This document shows positions 35,901 through 49,740 of a DNA stretch of 64,000 nt, piece by piece (positions within the stretch are counted from its first letter, which is position 1; every line of letters begins with the position of its first letter). The translations under genes were made by a program, and so were the position numbers. The stretch comes from Rhytidiadelphus loreus (Eukaryota > Streptophyta > Bryopsida > Hypnales > Hylocomiaceae): contig OX344761.1 of the NCBI GenBank assembly GCA_947034895.1, forward strand, positions 93,385,447-93,449,446, written 5' to 3'. Under the pieces are notes generated by a model. That model did no database searches, was not told the origin of the DNA, and saw nothing but the letters and a program-made list of their open reading frames with translations.

Positions 35901-38629
35901 TCATATTCTTTTAGAGTGAGTGCTTCTGAAGTCCTTCCTGCATTGTGAAGGCGATAATTCGTTTCACAGTTCTGAAATGACCATGGTCCTCACGGTAATT
36001 GAAAAGGAATGGACACAGTCGCTGTCACTATATGTCATTTGCATAGGGACTAGAAAACAATATCCTTTGTCAGACAATATGAACAACTTTTTCTTTCTTC
36101 ATTGAATTTTTGCCTACATCGTTCATAACCATATACTATCTGAAGGAATACATGACATTCGGAAATTCTAACAATGTACTCTGAAGCTTGGATCGTTCAG
36201 AAGAAAAGGGGGATATGTGTATCGAATAAGAGTATAGACGGACACATTTTTCAAATGAAGATAAGAATTACAAAGCTAACAATGTCATTGTACATGTGCA
36301 ATCAATGGACAGTGTAAGGCAAGGATGCATACCACCGCAAGTAGAACTGTTCGTCCGCAAGACGGAGTTCCCAATTTCTTGCCAGAATTGTCGGCCCTTG
36401 TCAGCTTCAATGGTATGGCACTTAGCACAATCATGCGCAGTCTCTCGCAGTCGGAATTGCTTCAAATGGTATGGTCGATGATGAATGTGTGCTCCTCCAA
36501 GGAATTACTCTCACAGCAGTGGCGGTATACCCAATTGCACCGTACGGTTCCGCAGTACAGTCACAGAGTAGGCAACGCTACACGTTCCACATACGTGACA
36601 AACGGATACAAAGGTCTGAACATGCACCGCTCGCATGTTTTGCGGAGCGGTGTCCGTCCTTTCTAGAAGCGGACAACGAAGGTTGTTCTTCATGTCATGT
36701 TCGACGTTCACATGAACGCGGACATGTCCACGAAGACATATAACACATCACGTACCGCATTCAGTACATGCGTTTCGATATTTCCCAAGAATGTTGAGAA
36801 CTCATTCGCTACATGCTGGCCGATGTACATCACTTCCTAACATTTTGTGTGACACATACACGACTTCTGGAACACTACTGTACAAACGTGTACAGGACAG
36901 GACCCTCACTCAGAACTTTCGAATTGTACAATACAGAGGACCAACCACACACATGCTATGACTATGGGCAGTACATACAAATCACACATACCTCCAATGT
37001 TGTTGCATGTCCATTTCTTGTAATGGAGGCTCTTCGTCACGCGCATCCTCTGAAGATGCAACCGATACCACTTCCACGATCTTGCGCTTCTTCACTACAG
37101 GGCTAGAAGTGGAAGGATTCGTTGTCCCCTTGCTTGCCATCTTCTTCTGTAGTACCAGGTTGTTTAATTGCTTGCTGCGTTTCTCCCCTTCTGCACGCAT
37201 GTGCATGACCGGTGCTTGATGCAGCGTACTATGTATGCGGTGCCTGCGATCCTCTTCATTGCGGTGTGGTGGGGAAACCCTCCGCTTTATGAGCGTTCCT
37301 TTAGGTTGCGGCATCCTCACTCGCGGCTTACACCAGCTTACAAATTGTGCACCTCCTTCCTGTACGAAAATACAAAGGATTGAATGCAAGTGGCAAGAGC
37401 AAGAACAAAACACGGATTCAATGTACGTCCACATTGCAAGCATGGATTGGTAACTGCAGGCACCTTGTACTTCGAATGATGTAGAGGACCTTGCAATCTG
37501 ACATTACCACTACAAATAATGGACACTGCATGCAACATGGCACTACAGTAGCCATGATTTCTGCACATGCATTTCGAAGAGCAACAATGCTGGGTACAGG
37601 AAAATATTGCGACCTTGTGCTGAAGAGTGAACGGACGTTTGCTTCAACAATTCTGATGCAAGAAGTCCACAAACTATTCACTAACCACACTAGGAAGTCA
37701 TTCTTCCCTTGCTGAACTACAAAGCATTCGCATTGCTGGATTCAGCGTAATATGGAAGTACCCTTGAAACGAACCTACTACAAGACACTACAGTTCACTT
37801 AGGAACTTGAATTCACGAAGCACGTCGTCTTCCGCCACGCAATCAACAAACACCTTCTCCTCGCACCTCTGTCCGGTAAGAGCAGACGTCCAAGACAACA
37901 ACACTACGAGCATGAGCATGGCGACGGAATAGAAAAAGAGAGACGCCACCTACAACTGTAGGTGGACAGGCCGTATGACCCTAAGACCATGGGCAGCCTA
38001 TGTCTGTGTGACATTGGTGTGCGAGATGGCGCAGCGGCGGCAATGGCATCAGGCCATGGACGGCTTCCACATTCATTCTAGAAGAGGATTCACTACAAAC
38101 TGACACGCTAGTGCGGATTGAGAGTTGCAGTGAGGCTTACGAGTTCTCTGTTCACACCTGAGTGACACTCCTTGCGGCCAGAAGTGTAGGATGTGCGATT
38201 GATGGAGCAACGACGTCGGGAGCTGAAGGAATTGGCTGGCATTTCGAGCTTTCACGCAAGCGTCCACTTCTTTGTAAGTGCGCCTCTGCTTTCCGTATCC
38301 CCATCTGATTCTGATTCTTAGCACTATCGGACGCAGTTGCTAAAACGTGCATCACAAAATTCTCGAACACCTGCAGGGCTTCTCCAGTAACTTCAAAGTG
38401 CAGTCGTCTATCGTTTGCTACACTCTCACGCAAATCCACTAATCTATCATGCTCTCGAAATGTCTGTGACACTTCCATGACAGTCACCGTTCCGTGCTGA
38501 ATGTTTGATGAAGCGACCACAACTAGGGTTTCGGCGACTGGCGTCTGCTGCTTGTCTTCACGCTTGTCTGCACTGAGAGTGTGCGACCATTGGACGCGCT
38601 TGCCACGTGTCCCAGACGTCGCAGGGAAC
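29949..38629 (-). CDS. TnpA/PTTA-like second gene of the CACTA element (multi-exon, provisional)
   Basis: Minus-strand exons were read in transcript order. A likely exon starts at 38629 (VTGEALQVFENFVMHVL; end unclear). It is followed by 37359-36992 (basic, KRRVSPPHRNEEDRRHR), 33117-32766, 32720 to about 32410, about 32126-31435, 30997-30836 and 29990-29949. The last four junctions are in phase, and the final exon ends in Lys-rich KKVDQAKKK and TGA. The 32.7 kb exon holds KINPKWFGMYITKGLIMIRY and PDHWDTMCARRTS..MEKSEKMRSISKGKAAK, which resembles the plant PTTA/En-Spm transposase block. It is followed by a coiled-coil-like stretch (VTELEEIVSRLETKMDASQKRVEQM). TnpA-type proteins bind subterminal repeats and assist TNP2; that role is inferred. 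The start and any exons between 36.9 and 33.1 kb are not resolved. Confidence 0.5.
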
Positions 38630-40108
38630 CTGCAATGCTGAACGTCACTATAGCTACTCTTGTAGGACGTTGGACACGATATCCTACAGGACATCCCTAC
38701 GTCTTATTAGGATTGAAGAATGTCATGTTGCATGTCCAATTCAACATGCTTTGACGTCCATGACAAGTGCTTTTTTGTATGCGATAGTTCTGTTCATGGG
38801 AACTTCAGTATGTAGTTTGTTTCTGCGTTGTCAATGGTTTTCCACTGATGAAGCCGGAAAGCAATGTTGTCCGGGAATTCTGTAATTGTAAGATGATGAA
38901 GCCTTCAGGAAGACATTGTTCTTCTCAAAGAAAGGCACTGCATTCCCCATCTCAGTAAACCAGTTTTCCTAGAGATATGTCCATCTGTACAGCTGTATCT
39001 TTCGTAGCCGTACTTAAAAGAGGAGGTACTTGTAGAGAATTGCTGTCTTCTATGTTGACCATGATAATCAATGGATTGTGCAAGGATTCTGAATGTGTAC
39101 ACAACACGTTCAGTAAACGATGTCATGCACATACATAATATGAAAGGAAGTCCGTGACATCTGACTGTCTTCTTGTGGAATTTCGTACAGTGACAATTTC
39201 TTTCCCATAGTCAGCATCATAGAGTAGGTTCATACTTTCTTGAATGAACCTCCTTCATTTGTAGTGAAAACAAGCGGACATGCAGGCATGTTCATTTCAT
39301 GTCTGCAAGTACATATGCGAACCTCATGAACTGCAGTTCTGCATTTGCTGAAAGCTGGAACAACATGCTAAGGCTACTCATTGATAAGGTTTCCTTTCGT
39401 AAATTGTCTCATACAATAGTCATTTATATTTCGAGGGGTTGCACATATAATGCTTTATAGAGTTTCCTGTCACTTTGGAAACTGCAATCACAGAAACTTG
39501 TAGGCTGGATTATACAAAACTTCTACTGTAAACAATAAGAACTCTGAAAATATGCCATGTGCATGTTAATAGACAGAAGCGTACTGCATGAATTGTATAG
39601 AAAGGGAGAAATGGAGGAATACATTGTCAGTTGCTGCAATGAATGACCTCCACATATGCGTCACAGTTGGTCGAGCATGGATAGTACTCAAAGCTCTTGT
39701 AGTACATTGCTGTCCATACAGATGTACTATATGTGAAGATTTGCCGTATTGAATTTCAGCCCATGACATTGACACATGTACGTGTGCATGGACAAATGTA
39801 GGAGACATGAAGAGCACTGCATGCGTCTTCCAAGGACTGTAACCTATATTATTTGAAGGTGTGCATACTGCAACTGACGAAGTTCAGAGCGAAAACTTGT
39901 CGGTGCGTTCCCATACCACTGTTCCTGTACAATTTGAAGCAAGTAAACAACTCTTCGATGTCTTTTGCAAATTGGAGTCGTATATTTCTAAATGTCTGTC
40001 GCTTTGTATGCAGTTGTCTGGTACAACATGTTCTCCCTTGCTCTAATGTTAAGCATGACATACATAGTACACGCTGATTAGTCGCATCATTCCCGTTCTC
40101 TTAGGACA

Positions 40109-40477
40109 ATGTCCTTGCCGACCATGTTCGCGGATAGGAGAGATGAATGGGATTTGGAATCGATAGGAGAATGTGATGTGTTCGAATCAGTGGGTGACTG
40201 TGATCATCCTATGGAACTATATCCCTTTGAGGAGTATGATCTACAACATTCCCATTACCTGCAGCATCTAGTCTTTCTACACATGGAACAGATGCAATTG
40301 TATGATTTGGGCTTAGTTGTGAGAGAAGATTTTCTGCCTGATGATGTATACCATAGCAACATGTACAGCATGTCGCTTCATTATGAAGGTTTCTATCCTT
40401 TTGATACTTGGGAAGAGGATTATGGTAATTGGCTTGCCGAGCAAGTCTATTTTGCAATGCTGCAGGCAGACGTCTGA
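40109..40477 (+). CDS. Acidic 122-residue open frame inside the CACTA element, function unknown
   Basis: An uninterrupted frame with many Asp/Glu, Tyr and Met residues (for example SIGECDVFESVGDCD and EGFYPFDTWEEDYGNW). It lies between the divergent gene starts and upstream of TNP2 on the same strand. It lacks the motifs of the TNP2 N-terminus and of TnpA. Length and biased but protein-like composition make chance less likely. It could be a separate small element gene or an upstream exon. Confidence 0.4.
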   Translation: MSLPTMFADRRDEWDLESIGECDVFESVGDCDHPMELYPFEEYDLQHSHYLQHLVFLHMEQMQLYDLGLVVREDFLPDDVYHSNMYSMSLHYEGFYPFDTWEEDYGNWLAEQVYFAMLQADV

Positions 40478-41137
40478 CTTCACAGCTCAAGCGTGAAGAA
40501 GTACAGAATTTCTTGTTTTGTTTACTAGATGTACAATGTTCAATTCTGAAGGGCATGTAGATAGAACTCAAGCATCGTACTTATTAAATTAGAAGCACTG
40601 TCTTTGTGAGTATTCATGTACAACATGTTTAAGCATCACTTTTTCTGAGGTGTACATGTGTTCCATGTTTATGTGCACGGAAGCATCCAAGGTACAGTGT
40701 ACAAAACATGTTCGTCATATTAGTATATGATGTCCAGCATGTGCTATTATAAAAAGAAATTTGTCTATCACTTTAGAATCTATTACTTACTAATTGTGCC
40801 TAAGTGAAGAAAAACTGCAGTTGCATTGCATTTTTGAGTAGTGCAGTGCACCAATTTTTCGTTTCCGGCACATGGCTAACAAGATTATGTTGAACTTCCC
40901 TTCTTAGCTATAGGGTTCTACATATAACTATTCTTATTTTTCTGAACTATAACAGTGGCTGTGTAAACGTTCATGTGATGATTGCATGTACCTGTTGTAG
41001 TGCATGTAGTATATAACACTAATTTTGTATGCGATCATGTTTTTTACTGAGCAACATGAATATCCCTATGGTAGTGCATACATTTCATAGCAGCGATGTG
41101 TGGTGCATTTGAATGCAGTGTCAGCAAACTTGTCAAC

Positions 41138-44100
41138 ATGAATAACGCATTCCCGAACCACGACAGCACTGTTCGTATAACAGTTGATGGGCGTGTGCTA
41201 AGGCACATTCCCATTGAAGAATTGATACTGCAAACAGAGCTACGCGTGGCCACAGAGAAAGATGTGAGGGTGTATCCATGTCCTTGCAATGATTGTCACA
41301 GTGGACGACGCAAACGTATTGACACAATCAGAAGACACCTAGCAGTTGTTGGACGAGATCCTTTTTTATTGAAGTCAATGATAGGTGGAGACCCCCTCGA
41401 TGGCTATCCACATCAAGGTTTGTGGGTGGAAGACATTGCTTATGACAATGACATAGTGCATGATGAAGGCACAACTGTCCATAGTCCCAATTCCAATAAC
41501 ATGGATGAGGTGAATGCCGACAATGATGATGCCAGTGCTGCAGAAGTGCATGTTGACGAGTACCACGAAGTGCATCGACAGGTTATGGAGGCGTTTGATA
41601 GAGGTGATGCGTTGCATATGGAAGCACCAGAAGTTGGAGAAGGGGTAGAAAATGATGATGTCGATGTGGACACCTTGGATGGTTTGGAGGACATGTATGA
41701 ACAAGCGACAACACCGGTGTACACGGGTGCAAAAACAAGTGTGGTCTCAGCGACCATCATCATCATGAACATGTGCGTTGTATTCCGTGTGAGCAACAAC
41801 TTCACAGATGAGTTGCTGAGGTTTCTTTCATGTGATTTGCTACCGGAAGGAAACAAACTACCAAGTAGTCATTACGCCGCAAGAAAGACCATTTGCAAGT
41901 TGGGCTTGAATTACAACAGCATTCATGTATGTCCTGATGGATGTGTACTTTACGAAGAGGAGAATGCGTCGCTGAACGTGTGTCCGAAGTGTTTGAAGTC
42001 ACGTTGGGTAGATGGTAGTACCGTCATTCCGGCAAAGGTTATTCGTCATTTTCCCCTGATACCTCGATTGAAACGAATGTGGCGTTCGAAGGACATTGCG
42101 AGCATGCTGACAGGTTACAAGTAGCATGTCAGTGAAGATGGCATCATGCGTTCTGTGGTGGACAGTCCTGCTTGGAAGCACATTGATGAAGATGTTGCAT
42201 TCGGCGACTTTGGAGCGGACTCAAGGAATCTTCGTCTCGCATTAGCATTGGATGGTGTGAATCCTTTCAAGCTCAGCAACACGAATTGGTCAACATGGCC
42301 TGTGCTCATTCTCATATACAATTTGGAGCCGTGGTTCGTTACGAAGAAGTTCTTCATTTCTCTGTGTATTCTGATATCTGGCAAAATGTCACCAACATCG
42401 AAGAACATTGACGTCTTCATACGTCCACTGCTGAGGGAACTACATGAATTGTGGAAAGGTGTTGTAGCACAGGATTTCTCCCAAGTGGAAGGGTGCAGAC
42501 GTTTCATATTGCGGGCTTTGTTAATATGGACCATATCAGATTTCCCAGCGTACGGCCTCATATCCGGTTTGAGTTGCAAGGGTTACAAAGGTTGCCCTCC
42601 TTGTGGACCTGAGACAGATTCCAGAATGGCAAAGACGGGTGACGTAATTGGAGAACGACGCATACGAGGCTCTAAGATAGTGTACGGTGGCATACGCCAA
42701 TATCTACCTCGTCATCATCCGTATCGTCGCAATCGACGATTCAATGGTACAGTGGAGCACCGAAGTAGTCCTCCAATAATGTCTGGGCTAGATGTCATCA
42801 GATATGCTGCGTGGCGACAATCTTACTTGGATTTAGGGGGCAAAGAAAATGGTAAAGAGGACCCCGTGCACGTGACTGGTGTGAAACGATTGAGCGAGCT
42901 TTATTCGCTCCCTTATTGGCAGGTAAAGAATCTTTAGAATGTCCGCACTGGACTTCATGTACAGTTGAGCGGCCTACATACGCTACTCATTCACTTGCAA
43001 GCATTCATAATAAGCATTATAACATATGTATTCCAAGTGCTTTGTATGTGTTGTATGAACTGAAACTCTGTATGTGCCTAATTCAATGTTTGACTGAAAC
43101 TATGAATTTCCGTTTTCTTTTACTATAATCAATGTAGAAGAATATGTACAGTGAATACATTGAACAAGTAGTGCACACATAGTGCATGTAAAAGAAGGTG
43201 CGAACTAATGGACTATGACATTGGACCTCCTTCTATATAATGTCACGCACGTGCTGATGGAACTGGATTGATGTGTTGCACAGTATCTATTAGAACGCCA
43301 CATCTTGGACGTTATGCACTGCGAAAAGAATTTGTGTGAGAACATGTTGAAGACAGCACTTGGTATGAACGACAGTCCGGGAAGTCGACAAGATGTAGAG
43401 GATTTGGGCATTCGTGAAGAAATATGGCTACAACCAGCACGCCGTCAGCATGATGCATTCTACATGCCACAAGCGCCGTACGTACTCAAAGCTGATGAGC
43501 GAAAACAGTTTGTGGACATAATATCACAGATACGGACACCTTCGAACTATGTTGGCTCTATCCACAAACGTCTGAAGGATGGGAAACTACAATATATGAA
43601 AACACATGACTATCATGTCCTCATGCAGCAGGTACGATTGCAATATGAACTTACAACACAATTGAAGTTGTATATCAAAGAACCAGACATTGCATAGCTG
43701 TTGGTCTAGGGTCATGTATTCATGTCTACTCAAGTTTTCTAAGGTAAAGCGGGCATGAAAGGAAGCGCATGAGTTTTGACGGAATGTTTATATGCACCTG
43801 AAGTAAGACATCATGAGTTTGCACGTCATGTACTATTGAACAGTACATGCTCTTCATTGTTATGGAAAAATTTCAACTAAAATGGCAAAGGAACCACAGG
43901 AATGAAAGACAATGCTTTTTCAAGTATGATTATCTTCCAAATGTACGCACGTTGCATGTAAGGTTGATGTGAATGATTTTGCAAATTCTCCCTGTAGCTG
44001 TACGGAATGTTTTGGACGAAAATGTGCGTACAGCAATCATAAGAACATGCAGAGTCTTCCAAAAACTATGCGAAAAAGAGATACATGAGGCAGATCGTGA

Positions 44101-45693
44101 CACCATGATGTCAGACGTCATAATAGCTATGTGCATGCTGGAGAAGGAGTTTCCTACAACCTTTCTGAATGTCATGACACACTTGCCAGTGCATCTTGTG
44201 CAACAATTATTCACTTGTGGTCCTGTTCATTGCCGATGGATGTACCCTATTGAAAGGTACATGAAAACATTGAAAGATTATGTCAGGACTTACGCACATC
44301 CGGAAGGGAGCATAGTAGAAGGTTACCGCATGGAAGACACGCTTGGTTTTTGCACTGAATATATGAAGGAGTACGAAGGAACAACGCACCGAGTGTGGGA
44401 CCCTGTAGAAGACGCCCGCATGAATGATGAGGTACTACGGTCAAACCAGTCTAAGAGACGGAAGATGTCAAATGATGTGCGTGGCTACGCACATGCATTT
44501 GTACTCGACAATGCAGCTTCTTTGGAGCCTTGGCGACGGTGAGTGCAACAGCATGTACACCTTTCATTTCATGGCAATACTGAGAACCATAGTGTACTTG
44601 TCTTTCAATTTTGTTTGAATTGTAGTAACCTTTGTACAACTTGTATTGAACAATACCAAATGTTAGCGTGCACTTTTTCTTCAGTAGAACATGTTCACAG
44701 TGATTCAGAATTGCGCTTTCTGAAAAGAAATTCTGTAGAACATGGCCATGTACATGACGTGCGCGATGTCCAGCATTGGAAATTTGTTATATAGTTGATT
44801 AAATGTGTTGGGATGTCGATGTAAATATATAATGGCAATGTTGTGCAACGTCTTGTAGGGAATACATACTCGCAAAGGGACGTCGCTGGGAAGAACGTGA
44901 GTTGTTTCGGCAACAAGCACGCAGTCGTGGTGCTTCAAGACGAACAGAGTATCCTTTCGAATTGAGAGAGCTTCCCGCATTTCCAGAGTGGTTACGATCA
45001 CGCGTGCAACATGCACAAGATGTTGGAGAGCACATGGACGATGATGTCGTACACTACGCTCAACCACCAGAGCGGTATGCAAGTTCGCATCGTCAAATGT
45101 ATTCTTTCGGAATGCATTTGCGTGTTCGCAGTTCAGAGGTCGGTCTAGTCACCCGTGACTCTTGTGTGGTTGCTTCTTTTACACATCAGCTGCGTTGGGG
45201 ACTTTGAAATGGAAGACCCCTACAACGGACAGATGATTATGTGGGGTACATTGAAGAAATTTTGGAGTTGGATTACCGGAACCACTGCACAACAGTTCTG
45301 GTTTGTGATTGGGTGAGACATAGTGAGGACAGTCGCTACCCTAACATAAAGCGAGATAAATACGGATTCACCATGGCGAACTTCAATCACATGGATGGTG
45401 AGCTACACGCAAACTCTTTTGCTTTTCCTCTGCATTGTCAACAGGTCTTTTTCTCAGACGATCTGCACAAACGTGGATGGAAGATTGTTTGCAGAACAGA
45501 TGTGAGGGGCAGACGTGGGCAGTTACAGTTTTCGCAACAACAGCCTAGTGTCATTGACGTAGGAGACAATACGAACTTTGCAGGACTACAACCAGAAATG
45601 ACGGAATCTGATCCAATCAGAGTAGCGTCAACTACTAATGGTACATACATTGTAGCATCGCAGGAGACTACAGAGCAGAAGGATGTTGCTTAA
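41138..45693 (+). pseudogene. CACTA transposase TNP2 (En/Spm TnpD-like), broken
   Basis: Exon pieces in order. 41138-42922 has the transposase-associated N-terminal block (YPCPCNDCHSG..RIDTIRRHL), an acidic spacer, then VSNNFTDELLRFL, IHVCPDGCVLY and CPKCLKSRW. 43284-43631 has ILDVMHCEKNLCENMLKT. About 43985-44538 has FPTTFLNVMTHLPVHLVQQL, CRWMYPIERYMKTLKDYV and HPEGSIVEGY. 44859-45693 ends with the DUF4216-type tail (IEEILELDYRN...FSDDLHKRGWKIV). Other junctions are in phase. Breaks: a TAG at 42122-42124 and a TGA at 45205-45207 interrupt otherwise continuous family sequence, and the third exon lacks an AG acceptor (GCAA where GCAG is expected, near 43981-43984). TNP2 cuts at CACTA termini; this copy should not make full-length protein unless stops are read through. 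Confidence 0.88.
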
Positions 45694-46159
45694 CTACAGT
45701 ACGACTATAGTCATTAAGAGATGTTCCAGCAAATGTTGTATACAACATGGATATGTTATTGTACATGTATATATTGTGTTTCCATGGATGTGTTAGGCAT
45801 TTTCATGTACATGTTCACGAGTTCATGCTAAACATTTTCACAGAGTCTGTTACCGTGGTTACAGTTATTAGGGACCTTGAAGGGAAAAAAATTGGAATTA
45901 CGTAGGAATTGTATAATTCAACACTGTATTTGAACAAGAAAGCAATGGCTGCAATATTTGTTTTAGTGAATGTATATTGTCAGTACGGATACAACTTCAA
46001 CGGTCATGAACATGTTTTCAGATGTCAGTTACAAATGCCCATGTTCTTTTGCAAGTACTCAGAGGATCCAATGACTACCAGGAGGCTGTATGTGTTGTCT
46101 TTCAGGTTCAATTATGTACATGTGAATTATGACACGAGACAGAATTTGAAGATGTGAAT

Positions 46160-49100
46160 CCCGAAAGGATGACATCGTGTTAATTCACAATGTAGCAATA
46201 TTGGGCCAGTCAGTAGAAATGGACATTTTTCCTGTTTCTATGAAGTTCAAAATCAAAATGTACCAGAGGAGTGACGAGAAGGACCAGCACTATCTTCAAA
46301 CTTCGGAGTACGGGTGATTGCAAGAAACAGTTGTCCAATTTGTTGTCCTTTTGACCTTAGACAAGTGGTTTTTTGCTCATAGCTTTTGCATCATGTGTCT
46401 ATCTTCTATGAAACTTGAAATGAAGGTACATGTGGGACTTTTCAATGTTGAGTATTTTTTTTGGTATTCTTAAAATTATTTTACTATTTTTTAACTGCCC
46501 CCGATTAGATGTCTACCTTGGCCATTTTGGGGGTTCGGAGTACTATTTATGATTCAAAAATAAGAATTTGAAGCTCACAATTGGTATACAAGGACTTATA
46601 CTAAAGTTACACAATCTCACGAATTTTTTTTTCTAAAAATAGTAAACTGTGCACCCTCCACATGTGCTCAAAGAGCACTACCTTTGCGCAAGTGTAGAGA
46701 ACCCAATTTTATTTTTCCAATAGTGAAAATAGGTGGAAAGGAGTATCTATAAGTTAGGAAAAGTGGCTTCTTTTTTCAGAATTTTTTTAAATTTTTTTCT
46801 ATTTTTTAAGATTTAAATTCCAAACTCTCTATGTTCATCCATTTTTCAACCCTCTTAGACCGTGCCGAACTCTTAGAAATAATAAATTTTAGGTCAGAAT
46901 TCTTGCACATATCATTTTTTTAATGATTTACACATTATCCATTTTTTATTTATTTTTTAAATAAATTATTCCAAAAACCACGAACAAGAGTGAAATTCCC
47001 ATTTCGAACGAAAAACGACAGGTGTTTCTTGCAACTGCCCGTACATGGTTCAACAATTACAGCATGATATGTACTCATAACTGCTCAATGGGGAGCTCCT
47101 ATGAAAATTGTCATTCCTTTTTTCCATAAATGAAAATGTAACATTTGTTTTAAAGATTTATATATATGTGCAAAGCATTGAATAATGCAATTTTGATGTA
47201 CGGGGTGAAAGCTCTCACATCTTGTAGTTCACGGGTAGTTCTTCATTTTGTACATGAGAAGTAAGTTTGTAGTACTCAATTTTAATTCACAAAACAAAGA
47301 AAAAAAGATAGAAATGTATAATACACTTTTATTATTACTACATGACCACTGTTGGGATCAGCATTTCTGAATTTTATTATTGAAATCTGAACACTTCAAT
47401 GTTCTGAAGCACAGCATACTTCATTGTACGTACGAATATTTCTCAATGAACATATTGTGCAATTCCAAAGGATCTTCGATTTTTGAAGCATGTAGCAAAC
47501 AACACTTTACAAATGACTTCAAAGAGTAACCAAAATTTGGTGCAGTCCTTCAAACAAATTTGATGTTCTGAACCGCAGCTGCCCACATTTATACAGTGCT
47601 TAATAAAATATTTTTTTCCAGCACTTTAAATGCTAATGTTCTGCAATGTCCACAGTGTAGAATTATTAAAAAAATTGAACATGTTTTCTGAGAATTTCAC
47701 AACAGCATCGTACAACTACATGTGTTCAACAATGTTTTCCATCAAAAATTTCATGCTTGTATCGGAAATGGAAGTTTCAGAATATTTTGGTTAAAAATTG
47801 TCTATGACCTACATGGGTTCACCAATACGGAAGTAGTTGTCCTTCTCCTGAACAATTGGTATTTCAAACAAGTACATATACTTCCTATATTTTTCCATAT
47901 TTTGGTAACTAGTTGTGAACCTAGGAAAAAAGAGTAGCTTCGTAGAAATTATATGTTTGTTTCAATCCGTGTGCGGGAGTGAAACTTTTTCCTGAAGAAA
48001 GTAGGAACCAGGGACAGTTGGCCACAACGACAAAACAAAAATACCAGAAATTTGAATTTAACACAAATTTTATTCCTCTTATATATATTATATTGTTGTC
48101 TACATTAAAAGCTTAAATTCATACCAAATGAATTTGGTATGAGGAACTTCGCAACAATCTTCTGTTCTAAAGAAATGAAGCATCTTCTGCAGAAAATTAT
48201 AAAATATGTTTATGAATGCAAGTTCTGGAATTCAACAGAAAAAGGTTCACATGGTTCAGTTCGTTGTATAGAAGTATTACAGTCACCATTTGGATTGGTG
48301 CATTTCAATTCCATTTCAGGAGTATTCATTATACAGATATTCCTGACATCATGTGTACATTAGACTTAAAAAAAAAATGGTAAGAGAGAAAACAAAAAAG
48401 GAAAACGTTGAAGCTTCATGTATACGCACAGTACGTCTAGCACTTTGTAGTGCAAAACATGTAGGGGGCAAAGGGCCTTTTGGGCTACCATGGGAGTTCC
48501 TTATGAGCATGTCAAGTTTGAAGTGTATGTAGTCCACGAACAATATAAAATGGAAATTGAATAGCTCCTGACACAATTCCTGTTGTCAATGATTTTAGGA
48601 ATCCGGTTTGATCATAAATTACACACATTAGAATAGCTCTTCCAATGAATAGAAAGGAAGTGCCGAAAAGAAATACAATACAAATGATTTTTTTATATGC
48701 ACTATTAGGAAACTCCACCTTACATTGAAAGACATGCAAACAAATTTAAAAAAAAATTAATTGGAACTTCAAATGAAAACAGTACCAGCAATTGCAATAT
48801 GTGCAATTGTAATTATGAAGTGCTACGTGTTGAACCCTTCCAGTCCCATTGTCCCCATGGGCATGCAGTGAAAGTTAGGTATGTTCTACCGCCTCAAGAT
48901 TTGCTTGAACTTTTGGAGAAGCTCTCATAAGATACAAAAACTGATTAGTTCAAAAGAAATATCATTTTCATTTCTGTTTGTGCTTGGGAGCAAAAGTTAT
49001 ACAACGATCAATCTTAAAGTGCACTTCGTCGGCAGTCTCCAAAAATTGGAAACATTAAAAATAAAATAAAGTAAAATACTTTCTCGAAGATTACGTTTAT

Positions 49101-49740
49101 GTATACATTGGAAGCTTTGATTCATTGCCTTTGGACTATTGATTCCGAGGTTCTAGTCCACGTAGTTCTTCTAGCTATTGTAGCATGTTACCAAAAAAAA
49201 AAGGGTCCAATTCTGAAGGCTAATATCTTCAAATGCACTCGGTAGAAGTTGCTGGAAGTTCTACTATATATTCTTGAACAAGTAAACTACAAGATCATAT
49301 GGTTCACTTGTTAACAATACTGTTTTCTCTACGTGCATGGATCAAAGGAACAAAAACGGCATTCTTCTAACACGAAAATGCCGTTGGTAGTTCAAGGACT
49401 AACAGAAAATTCTATTGAAGAAGCACTATTTCTGCTTTGAAGTTGTACGTGCATGCACTGTTCTTCAATGTTCAGTGATTGATGGTAACTTCCAAACAAT
49501 GAAACCGGCTCTTTCTATTCATGTCAAACTACCACATAGTATTGCATGTCAAACGGGATATGACATTTTTCCCTTTAACGTTCTACAGAACATACTTGTT
49601 GTACGTGACACGTGCATGTTTTCCTGCAAACATGCACACGTTATAAACAACGTCCACTACAGTAGTGCCGCCGGCTACCTCGAATTCTCTAATGCCTTCA
49701 TGTTTCCAAAAACATGGCACGTTTTTTACAACCATCACAA
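46160..49740. other. Non-coding right arm of the CACTA element
   Basis: AT-rich with only short open frames that lack family motifs. It carries phrases such as 'cttgcaactgcccgtacatggtt' but no transposase sequence. Its composition differs from the 28-46 kb interior, so part of it may be an older insertion or captured sequence. Confidence 0.4.

Noticed and set aside
36268..36465. Possible extra minus-strand exon of the TnpA-like gene (GPTILARNWELRL reading)
   Set aside because: Short, needs a poor acceptor, and no clear match to the family; left out of the gene model.
41440..41856. 138-residue minus-strand frame in the TNP2 N-terminal exon
   Set aside because: Antisense shadow of the acidic spacer of the transposase.
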